Assembly: GCA_030595845.1 (NCBI GenBank)
Contig: JAUVCL010000003.1
Span: 1-30,731, forward strand
Direction: 5' to 3'
From: Campylobacterota bacterium
Lineage (GTDB): Bacteria > Campylobacterota > Campylobacteria > Campylobacterales > Sulfurovaceae
DNA: 30,731 bases
Below the pieces are notes generated by a model. It worked only from the letters and a program-made list of their open reading frames with translations. It was not told where the DNA came from and did not search any database. The position numbers were made by a program, and so were the translations under genes. Below, piece after piece: positions 1 to 8,351 of this stretch (the stretch's first letter is position 1; each line of letters begins with the position of its first letter).

Positions 1-415
1 GATCAAACGTGTTAAAGAAGAAGAATCTGAACTTAGAGGTATCAAAGTAGAAAAGATCATGTATACAGATCACCTCGATAGAACACATACAGTCATACAG
101 TTTTATAAATCACATGAAACAGCAAATGTAAAGTTTCATAACATTGGTACAGATATAGGTCTTGTTCTTGATGATAAACGTTTTTCAGCACTGAATAACT
201 CTATAGAGTATTTGAAAAACAATGGTGGAATACTTATCTTTTTAGATACTAAAGTAATCTCTCATGAACAGGCAAAAGAGTTTGGAGTAGGGGCACAGAT
301 ATTAAAAGATCTTGGTATTAAAAATATTAACCTGCTTACCACTAACAAAGATACAGAATTTGTTGGTCTTGCAGGCTTTGGTCTTGATGTTGTGGAGAAG
401 ATTGAAATTATTTAA
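1..415 (+). CDS. ribBA: RibBA-like protein, C-terminal (degenerate GTP cyclohydrolase II) part; 5' end outside window
   Basis: The frame is open from the left edge (codons begin at base 2), so this is the last 137 residues of a longer gene; the ATG at 59 is internal. The C-terminus (FGVGAQILKDLGI, then LLTTNKDTEFVGLAGFGLDVVE) matches the end of the GTP cyclohydrolase II domain of riboflavin biosynthesis proteins (YGIGAQIL, then GYGLEVVE). Where true GTP cyclohydrolase II has the EGRGIGL and DTVEAN segments, this protein has only a short GGILIFLDTK linker, so the domain is probably not catalytic. Campylobacterota commonly carry such a RibBA, with an active RibB half and a dead RibA half, beside a separate RibA; that is family knowledge and the RibB half is not visible here. 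A weak terminator follows directly. Confidence 0.75.
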   Translation, partial: IKRVKEEESELRGIKVEKIMYTDHLDRTHTVIQFYKSHETANVKFHNIGTDIGLVLDDKRFSALNNSIEYLKNNGGILIFLDTKVISHEQAKEFGVGAQILKDLGIKNINLLTTNKDTEFVGLAGFGLDVVEKIEII

Positions 416-442
416 GATACTAAGATAAAAGGTATCTTTTTA
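414..442 (+). terminator. Weak intrinsic terminator after ribBA-like gene
   Basis: AAGATAC (414-420) pairs perfectly with GTATCTT (432-438) around an 11-nt loop and is followed by more T residues. The stem overlaps the TAA stop codon of the upstream gene. AT-rich and only 7 bp, so termination may be partial. Confidence 0.45.
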
Positions 443-557
443 TATGAAAAATAGGGATGTCTAAATCAGAGTATACTAAGTGTTTGTATAGGTTAAAATT
501 CACTATAGGAGTATAAATATCTTTTTCTTAAAAAATAAAACCATAGCAAGTATTCAT

Positions 558-2134
558 ATGTTTATTATGACTATGATGTTTGTACTTATTGTCGTGGTTG
601 TGGCAATGGTTTTTTTGGGAGAGTATAATACTTTTGATAGTAAAGCTGAAATTATACAAAAGAAACATATTGAAAAGCAAAAAGAGACAATTGTTTTTGA
701 TACACAAAGAGTATTGCAATTCATTACCTATATGTATACAAAGCGAGATGTTATACAAGATGAAGAAGTTTTAAAAAGTCAGATACTTAATGCTATAGAA
801 CAACTTTATGGACGTCAAGATGGGACAGGGTATATTTTTATTTATGATTTTAAAGGGGTTGTTCTTTCTGATCCTGTACAAAGAAAAAATATAGGTAAAA
901 ATCTTTATGATATTGAAGATAGTAATGGTGTTAAAGTTATTGAAGACCTTATTTCTGTTTCGCGTAAGGAAAAAGGTGGTTTTGTTGAATATGTTTGGTT
1001 AAAGCCTACAACAGGTTCACTTAGTCCTAAAGTTTCGTATGCACAATCCTTTGAACCTTGGGGATGGATGATAGGTACGGGCGTGTATCTAGATGAAATC
1101 GAAAAAAGTATTGCCAAGCAAAGACGTGCACTTAAAATGAAACTCAATAAGTATATGATTGATATTGTATTCTTATTGAGTATCTTATTTACTTTCGGTG
1201 TTATGGGGATAATTCTTGTGAATAATATACTTAAAAGAGAAATAGATACATTTACAAGTTTTTTTCAAAAAGCTTCTACATCACACTCCCTTATAGATAA
1301 AAAAGAAATACAATTACTAGAGTTTAAAAATATGGTTTCTTACATAAATACTATGGTTGAAATTATACGAAAACGTCAAGAAAAACTTACAGAACTCAAT
1401 ACTACACTAGAAACAAAAGTAGAAGCTAAAACAAAAGATTTAAATGAAAAAAACAAGTTACTCACTAAAGAAAAAAACTTTTCAAACTCTTTAGTTAAAG
1501 CACAGGACAGTTTCATAAAGCATTCTATACATGAGATAAACACACCATTAGCCGTGATTATGACACATATAGACCTCTTCAAAATGAGGAGGGCGAAAAT
1601 AGATATTTGTCAAAGATCGAAGCTGCCAGTAAGATCATTGCAAACATATATGAAGATTTGAGCTATATGGTGAAAAAGGACCGTTTTGTGTATAAAAAAG
1701 AAATGATTGACATGTCAAAATTTCTTTTAGATAGGGTGGATTTTTTCTCGGAGATATCTAAAGGTAATAATCATAAGATATTGACAAATATAGAAAAAGA
1801 GATACACTTTTATATGAGTCCGGAGAAGTTACAAAGAATTATAGATAATAATATATCTAATGCTATTAAATTTGCCAATAAAGGTACCAATGTAGAGGTG
1901 TCCTTAATGGCAAATAAAAATGAAATCATTTTAAGCTTTCTAAGTCATTCCCCTAAGATAAATGATACAAAAGCAATTTTTGAAGCTTTTAATCGTGAAA
2001 ATGATGTTAAAGGTGGATTTGGGCTAGGATTGGAAATTGTGCATTCTATTTGTCTCAAAGAAAATATAAATATAGATTTAACTTCAAATGATACGCATAC
2101 CATTTTTAAAAACACTTTTAGAAAGGAGTCTTAA
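558..2134 (+). pseudogene. Cache-domain sensor histidine kinase, split by a 1-nt frameshift near 1591-1593
   Basis: The first frame (558-1661) encodes TM1 (residues about 4-20), a periplasmic single-Cache-like sensor domain (about 25-190), TM2 (about 201-222), a coiled coil (about 270-310) and the phospho-acceptor box HEINTP (His325). It then runs into about 24 nonsense residues. The other half (frame from 1592 to 2134) continues with the rest of the dimerisation helix, an N-box (NNISNAIKFA) and a G2 box (GGFGLGLEIV). The G1 box is atypical. The second frame reads G-E-N-R-Y-L-S-K-I-E-A directly after K-M-R-R if one G is restored in GAGGGCG at 1590-1594. Repaired, the protein would be about 525 aa. 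The cause could be a genuine mutation, a sequencing error or recoding. The start is uncertain: AGGAG at 507-511 lies far upstream of the ATG at 558, and the frame is open back to 492, so a non-ATG start is possible. It partners the response regulator, which overlaps by 1 nt. Confidence 0.8.
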
Positions 2135-2790
2135 TGCAGGTACTGCTTCTGGAAGATGAGTTGATGTTGCAAAGTGCTATTGCAGAGTATTTGACAGATA
2201 TAGGATATGAAGTAGATGTATTTGATAATGGACAAGAAGTTTATACTCATGTAGTTGATCATCAATATGACCTTTTTATATTTGACATCAATACACCTGG
2301 TATGGATGGACTTACTCTTCTTACTAAATTACAAGAAGAAAGAATACATGTTCCTACTATTTTTATTTCTGCTATTACCGAGATTGAACAGATTAGTCAA
2401 GCATATGCTTTGGGGTGTTATGACTATTTAAAAAAGCCCTTTCATTTACAAGAGTTAAGACTACACATAGAACGACTATTTAAGATAGCAGATGTGAGAG
2501 CCAAAAAATTTGTAAAACTTTCTAGAATGTATTGTTATGATTTGGAAAATAAATGTTTACTCTTTGATGGAGAAGAACAGGTACTTACGCAAAAGCAGGC
2601 ACAAATAATGGAACTCTTTGCAGCAAATAAAAATAGAGTCATTGACTTTGAGATGTTAAGACACTATGTATGGAATGACAATCCTGTAGACAATGCCATT
2701 ATCAGAGCTGAGATACATAGGGTGAGGCAAGTCCTTAATGAGGATTTGATCGTGACACTTAAAGGCATAGGGTATCAACTTGTTAAGTAG
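2134..2790 (+). CDS. OmpR/PhoB-family response regulator
   Basis: This is the cognate regulator of the preceding kinase. The receiver domain (about 1-118) has the acidic pair E7/D8, the phospho-acceptor D51 in LFIFDINTPG, and the switch lysine in YLKKPF. A winged-helix DNA-binding domain follows (about 125-218) and ends in the typical hairpin VTLKGIGYQLVK. At 218 aa the length is normal. The start ATG overlaps the kinase stop (TAATG), and AAGGAG at 2123-2128 gives good spacing, so the pair is translationally coupled. Its most likely targets are the porin and transport genes just downstream, where a tandem 11-bp repeat of the kind bound by OmpR-type dimers is present (2877-2898). The specific signal is not known; the context points to a short carboxylic acid. 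Confidence 0.9.
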   Translation: MQVLLLEDELMLQSAIAEYLTDIGYEVDVFDNGQEVYTHVVDHQYDLFIFDINTPGMDGLTLLTKLQEERIHVPTIFISAITEIEQISQAYALGCYDYLKKPFHLQELRLHIERLFKIADVRAKKFVKLSRMYCYDLENKCLLFDGEEQVLTQKQAQIMELFAANKNRVIDFEMLRHYVWNDNPVDNAIIRAEIHRVRQVLNEDLIVTLKGIGYQLVK

Positions 2791-2818
2791 CGATATCGCT
2801 TGAGGAGAATTTTACTAT

Positions 2819-2850
2819 TGTGTAACCAATCTACACAAATAATTTTTTTT
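2819..2850 (+). terminator. Hairpin with T-run after the response regulator
   Basis: TGTGTA (2819-2824) and TACACA (2832-2837) form a 6-bp stem with a 7-nt loop, followed by AATAA and eight T residues (2843-2850). A perfect 12-bp palindrome, AGCGATATCGCT (2789-2800), overlaps the stop codon just upstream and could add to structure or serve as a protein site. Confidence 0.45.
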
Positions 2851-2876
2851 AATACTGCAGTTTTCTTATTTTTCTT

Positions 2877-2911
2877 AATGCTATGTTAATGCTACGTTGG
2901 TGATTCATACT
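2877..2911 (+). promoter_or_regulatory. Tandem 11-bp direct repeat and -10 element upstream of porin
   Basis: AATGCTATGTT (2877-2887) is followed without a gap by AATGCTACGTT (2888-2898), differing at one base. A -10-like CATACT lies at 2906-2911, which puts the repeats over the -35 region, the position used by OmpR-type activators. A looser copy (AATACTGCAGTT) lies at 2851-2862. Binding by the adjacent response regulator is inferred. Confidence 0.5.
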
Positions 2912-2940
2912 CCATATGTAGAAAACATTAAGGAGAAAAT

Positions 2941-4263
2941 ATGAAAAGAATTGTATTGCTATCAGTTATAGCATCTACAGTGCTTATGGCTGGAGGAGAC
3001 ATCAACCCTATCGAGCCTGTAGTAGAGGTGTCAGCAGAGCCGGATTATGGTAAGATTTTTGGACAATCTAGAACATTTTATATTGACAGAACGTACTCAG
3101 GTGCAGTAAACAATAACCGTAATTCACTTGCAACAGGTGGTTATATAGGATATAAATCACCAGACTTCAACGGGTTAACTTTTGCTGTTGCAGCTTATGG
3201 AACGTATGGGTTTGATATACATGATGAAAATGCAGATGTCATTGGTTCTGCCAGTTATGATCCATCATTATATGGAGATAATTTTGATAATTATGCATTT
3301 ATTGGACAGGTCTATATCAACTATGCTTTTGACAATACCAATATTAAACTTGGTCGTCAAAGACTTGATACACCAATGGCAGGTGCAGATGATGCAAGAA
3401 TGTTGCCAAATCTTTTTGAAGCAGCTGTTCTTAGTAATACAGACATTGAAGATACAACACTTATTTTGGCACATATAACAAGAGAAACAGTTGGTACCTT
3501 TGGAAATGTATATGGTGCTGCAGGTGCACTTTCTTTGCAAAGTGGTTATGGTTTAGGTTATAAAGAAGGTACTAGTGGTGATTTCGCTGATATGGGTGTT
3601 ATCGCTTTAGGTGAGGGGACCGATACTGATGGTGTAACAGCTGGAGCAATCCTCTATAAAGGTATTGAGGGACTTGATCTTCAAGCATGGAATTACTATG
3701 CTCACGACATTTTAAATGCTGTGTATCTTCAAGCAGACTATAAATTATCATCTGTAAAACTTTCAGCACAATACATTAATGAAAGTGAAGTAGGTGATGC
3801 ACTTGCTGGAGATGTAGACAGTAATTACTGGGCAGTGAAGGCAGGAACTAGCTTTGGTGCATTAAGTGGATATATAGCATATTCTCAGACAGGAGATAGT
3901 TCAGGTAGTATGAATGGTGGTATTATTACTCCATGGGGTGGTATGCCGGCATTTACACAAGGTATGGTTACAAGACATATGTTCTTTGCTGATACAGCAA
4001 CAACAAAAGTGGCTGCTACTTATAACTTGAAAGATGCAACAGGACTAAACTTAAAAGCAACAGCATACTATGTATCTTTTGATATAGGTTCAGCAAATAC
4101 CTATAAACCTGGAGAAGATTGGACAGCAGAAGAGTCTGGATTTGATATTAAATATCAAGCAACGAAAGCTCTCAATTTAAGGTTTAGAGGAAACTACCCA
4201 ACAGATTTTGCACCAGGTTTAGACTGGTCTGAATATAGATTGATAGCAAACTATAATTTTTAA
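2941..4263 (+). CDS. Outer-membrane porin, OprD-like family of Campylobacterota
   Basis: A cleavable signal peptide is visible (MKRIVLLSVIASTVLMA, cut near GGD). The mature part has alternating polar/hydrophobic strands, many Gly/Tyr/Asp turns, and a C-terminal strand ending in aromatic Phe (IANYNF), the signature recognised by the Bam machinery. At 440 aa it fits the 16-18-strand substrate-specific porins found in epsilonproteobacteria. AAGGAG sits just upstream of the ATG. It lies between the two-component genes and the symporter genes and probably carries the organic acid across the outer membrane before the inner-membrane symporter takes it. Substrate specificity cannot be read from sequence. 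Confidence 0.8.
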   Translation: MKRIVLLSVIASTVLMAGGDINPIEPVVEVSAEPDYGKIFGQSRTFYIDRTYSGAVNNNRNSLATGGYIGYKSPDFNGLTFAVAAYGTYGFDIHDENADVIGSASYDPSLYGDNFDNYAFIGQVYINYAFDNTNIKLGRQRLDTPMAGADDARMLPNLFEAAVLSNTDIEDTTLILAHITRETVGTFGNVYGAAGALSLQSGYGLGYKEGTSGDFADMGVIALGEGTDTDGVTAGAILYKGIEGLDLQAWNYYAHDILNAVYLQADYKLSSVKLSAQYINESEVGDALAGDVDSNYWAVKAGTSFGALSGYIAYSQTGDSSGSMNGGIITPWGGMPAFTQGMVTRHMFFADTATTKVAATYNLKDATGLNLKATAYYVSFDIGSANTYKPGEDWTAEESGFDIKYQATKALNLRFRGNYPTDFAPGLDWSEYRLIANYNF

Positions 4264-4277
4264 AAAGGAAATTTAAC

Positions 4278-4532
4278 ATGGATGCAGAAAAAGCACAGGC
4301 GTATTGGAAAGAAAATATTAGAACCATTTTATCACTTTTAGTGGTATGGTTTGTTGTTTCTTTAGGGGCGGGAGTATTGTTTATTGAACAACTTAATGCC
4401 ATTGAGATTTCGGGAGTAAAACTAGGTTTTTGGTTTGCTCAGCAAGGTGCAATTTACGCATTTGTGATACTTATTTTCGTATATGTACACAAAATGGGAA
4501 AAATTGACGAAAAATACGGCGTAGACGAGTAG
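4278..4532 (+). CDS. DUF4212 membrane protein, small subunit of sodium:solute symporter
   Basis: An 84-aa protein with two transmembrane helices (about 16-37 and 47-69), a charged N-terminus beginning MDAEKAQAYWKENI, and a short cytoplasmic tail. The length, the N-terminal aromatic/charged motif and the position immediately before a large symporter match the DUF4212 family, annotated as a putative small subunit of VC_2705-type sodium:solute symporters. It starts 14 nt after the porin stop with AAGGAA as ribosome-binding site, and ends 9 nt before the symporter, so the three genes are likely co-transcribed. Whether it is a structural subunit or an assembly/stability factor is not established. 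Confidence 0.85.
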   Translation: MDAEKAQAYWKENIRTILSLLVVWFVVSLGAGVLFIEQLNAIEISGVKLGFWFAQQGAIYAFVILIFVYVHKMGKIDEKYGVDE

Positions 4533-4541
4533 GGAGAAAGT

Positions 4542-6437
4542 ATGGAATTACAAAGTTTAATTTATTTATTTGTCGGTATTTCTTTTAGTGTATATATAGG
4601 AATTGCTGTATGGGCAAGAGCGGGCTCTACTAAAGAGTTTTATATTGCTGGTGGTGGTGTACACCCCGTAGCTAATGGTATGGCAACAGCAGCTGACTGG
4701 ATGTCAGCCGCCTCGTTCATCTCACTTGCAGGTATCATTGCCTTTAAAGGTTCTGATGGTGGTGCTTACCTTATGGGTTGGACTGGTGGATATGTTCTCC
4801 TGGCACTTCTTTTGGCACCATATTTGAGAAAATTTGGTAAATTTACTGTTCCTGATTTTGTAGGAGACAGATATTACTCTGACTTGGCACGTACCGTGGC
4901 AGTTGTTGCAGTTATCTTTATCTCGTTTACCTATGTTGCAGGGCAGATGAGAGGTGTGGGTATTGTATTTTCAAGATTCTTGGAAGTAGATGTTAACACA
5001 GGTGTTATGCTTGGTATGGGTATTGTATTTATATATTCCGTTCTAGGTGGAATGAAAGGTATTACGTATACACAGGTTGCTCAGTATGTTGTAATGATAT
5101 TTGCATTTACAGTACCTGCTATTTTCCTTTCTATTCAAGTAACAGATACATTCCTACCACAGTTAGGACTTTTCTCTCAGACTGCATTTGCTTTTGATGA
5201 TGGGGTAAGATCAATACCGCAAGGTACATACCTTATGCATGCGCTTGATCAGGCTGTAAATGATTTAGGGTTCAACAACTATACAGAACCAGGATCTGTG
5301 TTTAACATGTTTATGTTAACTGTAGTACTTATGGCTGGTACTGCTGGATTACCACACGTAATCGTTAGATTCTTTACCGTACCAAAAGTAAAAGATGCAC
5401 GTATCTCTGCTGGTTGGGCATTGGTATTTATTGCTATTATGTATACAACGATTGCATCAGTAGCTGCATTCTCAAGAGTGAACCTTATCTCAAATGTACA
5501 AAATGTTGAATATAAGGCTTTTGTATCTGGCGAAGTGATAAGACCTGACGGTACTATTAACAATGGTTCTTGGTTTAAAACATGGGAAGAAGGTGGACTT
5601 CTTGCTTGGAATGACAGAAATGGTGATGGTAAGATCCAATATGCGAATGGTACAGCTTTTGATGGGCCTAAAGGTAAACCAGCATTTGATGGAGAAGCAA
5701 GAGGTATAAATGGTCAAAGATTGACTACAAATGCCAAAGGTGCTCCAACAGAAACTGAACTTAAAGCCAATAATGGTGTTGCTAATGAAATCTATGTAGA
5801 TAGAGATATTATGGTTCTTGCAAACCCAGAGATAGCGAACTTACCTGCATGGGTAATTGCACTTATGGCAGCTGGGGGACTTGCAGCAGCACTTTCAACA
5901 GCAGCAGGTTTACTTCTTGTTATTTCTGCATCAATTTCTCATGACCTATTTGGTCAAGTATTGATGAAAGATAAAAAAACAGGTAAATCAACTCTTACAG
6001 AGAAAAATGAGTTAAGATTGGCAAGAGGTGCCGCAGTCGTTGCCATACTGGTCGCGGGCTATCTGGGTATAAATCCTCCAGGATTTGTGGCTCAGGTTGT
6101 TGCGTTTGCATTTGGTTTAGCGGCAGCTTCATTCTTCCCAGTTATTATTTTGGGAATTTTTGATAAACGTATGAATAAAGAAGGTGCGATTTCAGGTATG
6201 ATCGTAGGACTTACTTTTACATTCGCATATATTGTATACTTTGTATTCTTGGGTGGCGCAAAAGAAGATTATCTCTTTGGTATTGCACCAACAGGTATTG
6301 GTACATTGGGTATGGTTCTTCACTTTGTGGTAGCATACTTTGTGTCACGTGCTACACCACCACCACCAGCAGAGATCCAGGCTATTGTAGAAAATATCCG
6401 TGTCCCTTCAGGTGCAGGTGCAGCGATAGATCACTAA
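4542..6437 (+). CDS. Cation/acetate-type sodium:solute symporter (VC_2705 subfamily)
   Basis: A 631-aa polytopic protein of the SSS family (ActP/PutP fold) with about 13 predicted helices. The N-terminal stretch (EFYIAGGGVHPVANGMATAADWMSAASF) is the family signature for the unwound TM1 and Na+/substrate site. A large hydrophilic insert (about residues 315-420, including DRNGDGKIQY, which resembles a calcium-loop) separates the N-terminal bundle from LPAWVIALMAAGGLAAALSTAAG. This insert and the DUF4212 partner are typical of the VC_2705 subfamily rather than canonical ActP. GGGAGAAAG precedes the ATG. With acetyl-CoA synthetase downstream, acetate or a related C2/C3 carboxylate is the likely substrate; this is inferred. 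Confidence 0.88.
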   Translation: MELQSLIYLFVGISFSVYIGIAVWARAGSTKEFYIAGGGVHPVANGMATAADWMSAASFISLAGIIAFKGSDGGAYLMGWTGGYVLLALLLAPYLRKFGKFTVPDFVGDRYYSDLARTVAVVAVIFISFTYVAGQMRGVGIVFSRFLEVDVNTGVMLGMGIVFIYSVLGGMKGITYTQVAQYVVMIFAFTVPAIFLSIQVTDTFLPQLGLFSQTAFAFDDGVRSIPQGTYLMHALDQAVNDLGFNNYTEPGSVFNMFMLTVVLMAGTAGLPHVIVRFFTVPKVKDARISAGWALVFIAIMYTTIASVAAFSRVNLISNVQNVEYKAFVSGEVIRPDGTINNGSWFKTWEEGGLLAWNDRNGDGKIQYANGTAFDGPKGKPAFDGEARGINGQRLTTNAKGAPTETELKANNGVANEIYVDRDIMVLANPEIANLPAWVIALMAAGGLAAALSTAAGLLLVISASISHDLFGQVLMKDKKTGKSTLTEKNELRLARGAAVVAILVAGYLGINPPGFVAQVVAFAFGLAAASFFPVIILGIFDKRMNKEGAISGMIVGLTFTFAYIVYFVFLGGAKEDYLFGIAPTGIGTLGMVLHFVVAYFVSRATPPPPAEIQAIVENIRVPSGAGAAIDH

Positions 6438-6444
6438 GTATTGT

Positions 6445-6512
6445 CCTCCTCCGAGGGGGATCGTCGAGTTTTAATACCTGCTCCTTTTTGTACCCCCTTT
6501 AGGGGCAGGTAT
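6445..6512 (+). other. Two stem-loops between symporter and DUF294 gene (possible attenuator or processing site)
   Basis: The first stem pairs CCTC with GAGG around 6445-6457. The second has arms ATACCTGC (6474-6481) and GCAGGTAT (6505-6512), a perfect 8-bp match, with a C-run/G-run (6493-6505) that can extend it inside. This unusually GC-rich 100-nt spacer sits in an otherwise tightly packed operon. There is no U-tract, so an mRNA-stability or attenuation element is more likely than a simple terminator. Confidence 0.45.
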
Positions 6513-6536
6513 ATATACAATTTTGAAAGAGAAAAT

Positions 6537-8351
6537 ATGAGCCTTCATGATCAAGAAAATTTTATAAAAGAAATTCATCCTTTTGACAAACTTACTACAT
6601 ATGAGTTAGATACGGCTTTTAAAAATATGGATATTGCATATTATCCTAAAGATACTATTTTAATTTCTCCCGAAAAAATAAGTGATTCTTTTTTTGTCAT
6701 AATCAAAGGTGAAGTCAACGAATATAATAATGATGAGTTGACCTTTGTTTATCATGAACAAGATACATTTGATGCAGATTCTCTAATCTATCATAAAACC
6801 AAAAGTAAATTTATAGTGAGTGAAGATCTCATATGTTATGAGTTAAAAAAAACCACATTTTTAAATTTAATTACTGAAAATAAAAAATTTGAAAGCTTTT
6901 TTCTGAAGAATTTATCCTCAAGATTGCAGACTCTCAAAAATAAGGAGTATGGTTCAGATATCTCATCATTTATGTTTTCAAAAGTAAGTGATTTGTATAT
7001 ACATGCACCATGTATCGTTTCTGCAGACTGCAAGATCAAAGAAGCCATAGAAAAATCTATAGCTAAAGATACTTCTACCATTATCGTACAAAATGGCGCT
7101 CAATATGGGGTTGTGACAGATTCTGTTTTAAAAAAAGATGTCTTATTGGCAGGTAGAGCTTTAGAGGATCCTATTGGTGAAATTGCAAAGTTTCCATTTG
7201 TATGTGTCCAAAAAAGTGATTTTCTATTCTCCGCATTGTTAACTATAGTAAAGCATTCTATAAAGAGAGTTGGAGTACTTGAAGATGGGAAAATAATTGG
7301 TTTACTAAAACAAGCAGATATCTTGAGTTATTTTGCAAACCACACACATATCGTATCTGTTAAAATAGCTAAATCAACTACAATAGAAGAGCTTAGATCT
7401 GCTAGCGATGATGTTAATAAAACAATAAAATCCCTTTTTGATAAAAGTTTAAAAACAAGTTATATAGCAAAAATGGTAGCCGAATTAAATACCAAAATTT
7501 ATGAGAAACTTTTCAATCTTATTCTTCCGGAAGAGCTACATGACAAATGTGCTCTTTTGGTGATGGGGAGTGAGGGAAGAGATGAACAGATCATTAAAAC
7601 GGATCAAGATAATGCTCTGGTAATAGCTAATGGTGAAGATGTTACTATCTATAATCCTTATATGCAAGAATTTACAAAACAGCTTATATCATTTGGATTT
7701 CCTGAATGTGAGGGGAATATTATGGTTAATAACCCTTATTGGTGTAAGACACAGGTTGAGTTTGAAAATCAGATAGATACATGGTTTTTGGGCACAGATA
7801 TGGAACACTATATGGATCTAGCTATATTTTTTGATGCTAAATGTGTTGCTGGAAACCCTTCATTATTTACGCCACTTAAAGATAAAATATTTGATATGGT
7901 GGGTCAAAAAGATGTCTATATGGCATATTTTGCAAAAGCTACATTAAATTTCAAAACACCTATTGGAATGTTTTCATCATTGCGTACGACCGACGATGGT
8001 ATAGATATCAAAAAGGGAGGTATTTTTGCTATTGTACAAGGTGTAAGATCCTTGGCTTTAGAAAATTATGTTATGGAAAATGCAACGGTAGCGCGCATTA
8101 AAAAATTACATCAATTAGAGATTTTGGAAAAAGATATGGCTTCTGAACTTATTGAAGCTTTAGGATTATTGTCTAGATTGAGACTCCAGGGACATATCAT
8201 AAAGCAAAAAAATGGAATCGTAATAGACAACATCATTGATATTAGTTCTTTTGGAAAAATAGAAAGAGATATGTTAAAAGATAGCTTTGTTATTGTAAAT
8301 TTATTTAAGAAATTTATTACCCATCATTTCAAATTAGAGAAGATTTCATAA
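6537..8351 (+). CDS. cNMP-binding/CBS/DUF294 nucleotidyltransferase-like signalling protein
   Basis: A 604-aa cytoplasmic protein. Domains in order: a cyclic-nucleotide-binding-like domain (about 10-130), a CBS pair (about 150-275), a DUF294 nucleotidyltransferase-like domain (about 310-450) and a DUF294 C-terminal helical domain (about 470-600). The nucleotidyltransferase motif is intact: MGSEGRDEQ (343-351) followed by TDQDN (355-359), with Asp356 and Asp358 as likely metal ligands, as in GlnD/GlnE-type enzymes. The frame is open back to a TTG at 6441, but that stretch is the hairpin-rich spacer; the ATG at 6537 starts the conserved cNMP domain. It overlaps the exonuclease by 1 nt. Homologues travel with acetate symporters and acs in many proteobacteria, but the modified target is not known to me. 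Confidence 0.85.
   Translation: MSLHDQENFIKEIHPFDKLTTYELDTAFKNMDIAYYPKDTILISPEKISDSFFVIIKGEVNEYNNDELTFVYHEQDTFDADSLIYHKTKSKFIVSEDLICYELKKTTFLNLITENKKFESFFLKNLSSRLQTLKNKEYGSDISSFMFSKVSDLYIHAPCIVSADCKIKEAIEKSIAKDTSTIIVQNGAQYGVVTDSVLKKDVLLAGRALEDPIGEIAKFPFVCVQKSDFLFSALLTIVKHSIKRVGVLEDGKIIGLLKQADILSYFANHTHIVSVKIAKSTTIEELRSASDDVNKTIKSLFDKSLKTSYIAKMVAELNTKIYEKLFNLILPEELHDKCALLVMGSEGRDEQIIKTDQDNALVIANGEDVTIYNPYMQEFTKQLISFGFPECEGNIMVNNPYWCKTQVEFENQIDTWFLGTDMEHYMDLAIFFDAKCVAGNPSLFTPLKDKIFDMVGQKDVYMAYFAKATLNFKTPIGMFSSLRTTDDGIDIKKGGIFAIVQGVRSLALENYVMENATVARIKKLHQLEILEKDMASELIEALGLLSRLRLQGHIIKQKNGIVIDNIIDISSFGKIERDMLKDSFVIVNLFKKFITHHFKLEKIS

Noticed and set aside
1587..1593. Phase-variable homopolymer as the cause of the kinase frameshift
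   Set aside because: The G run is only three bases long, far shorter than the tracts used for phase variation in Campylobacterota.
6441..6536. N-terminal extension of the DUF294 protein from a TTG start at 6441
   Set aside because: The extension lies in the hairpin-rich spacer, has no homology-like features, and the ATG at 6537 opens the conserved cNMP-binding domain.
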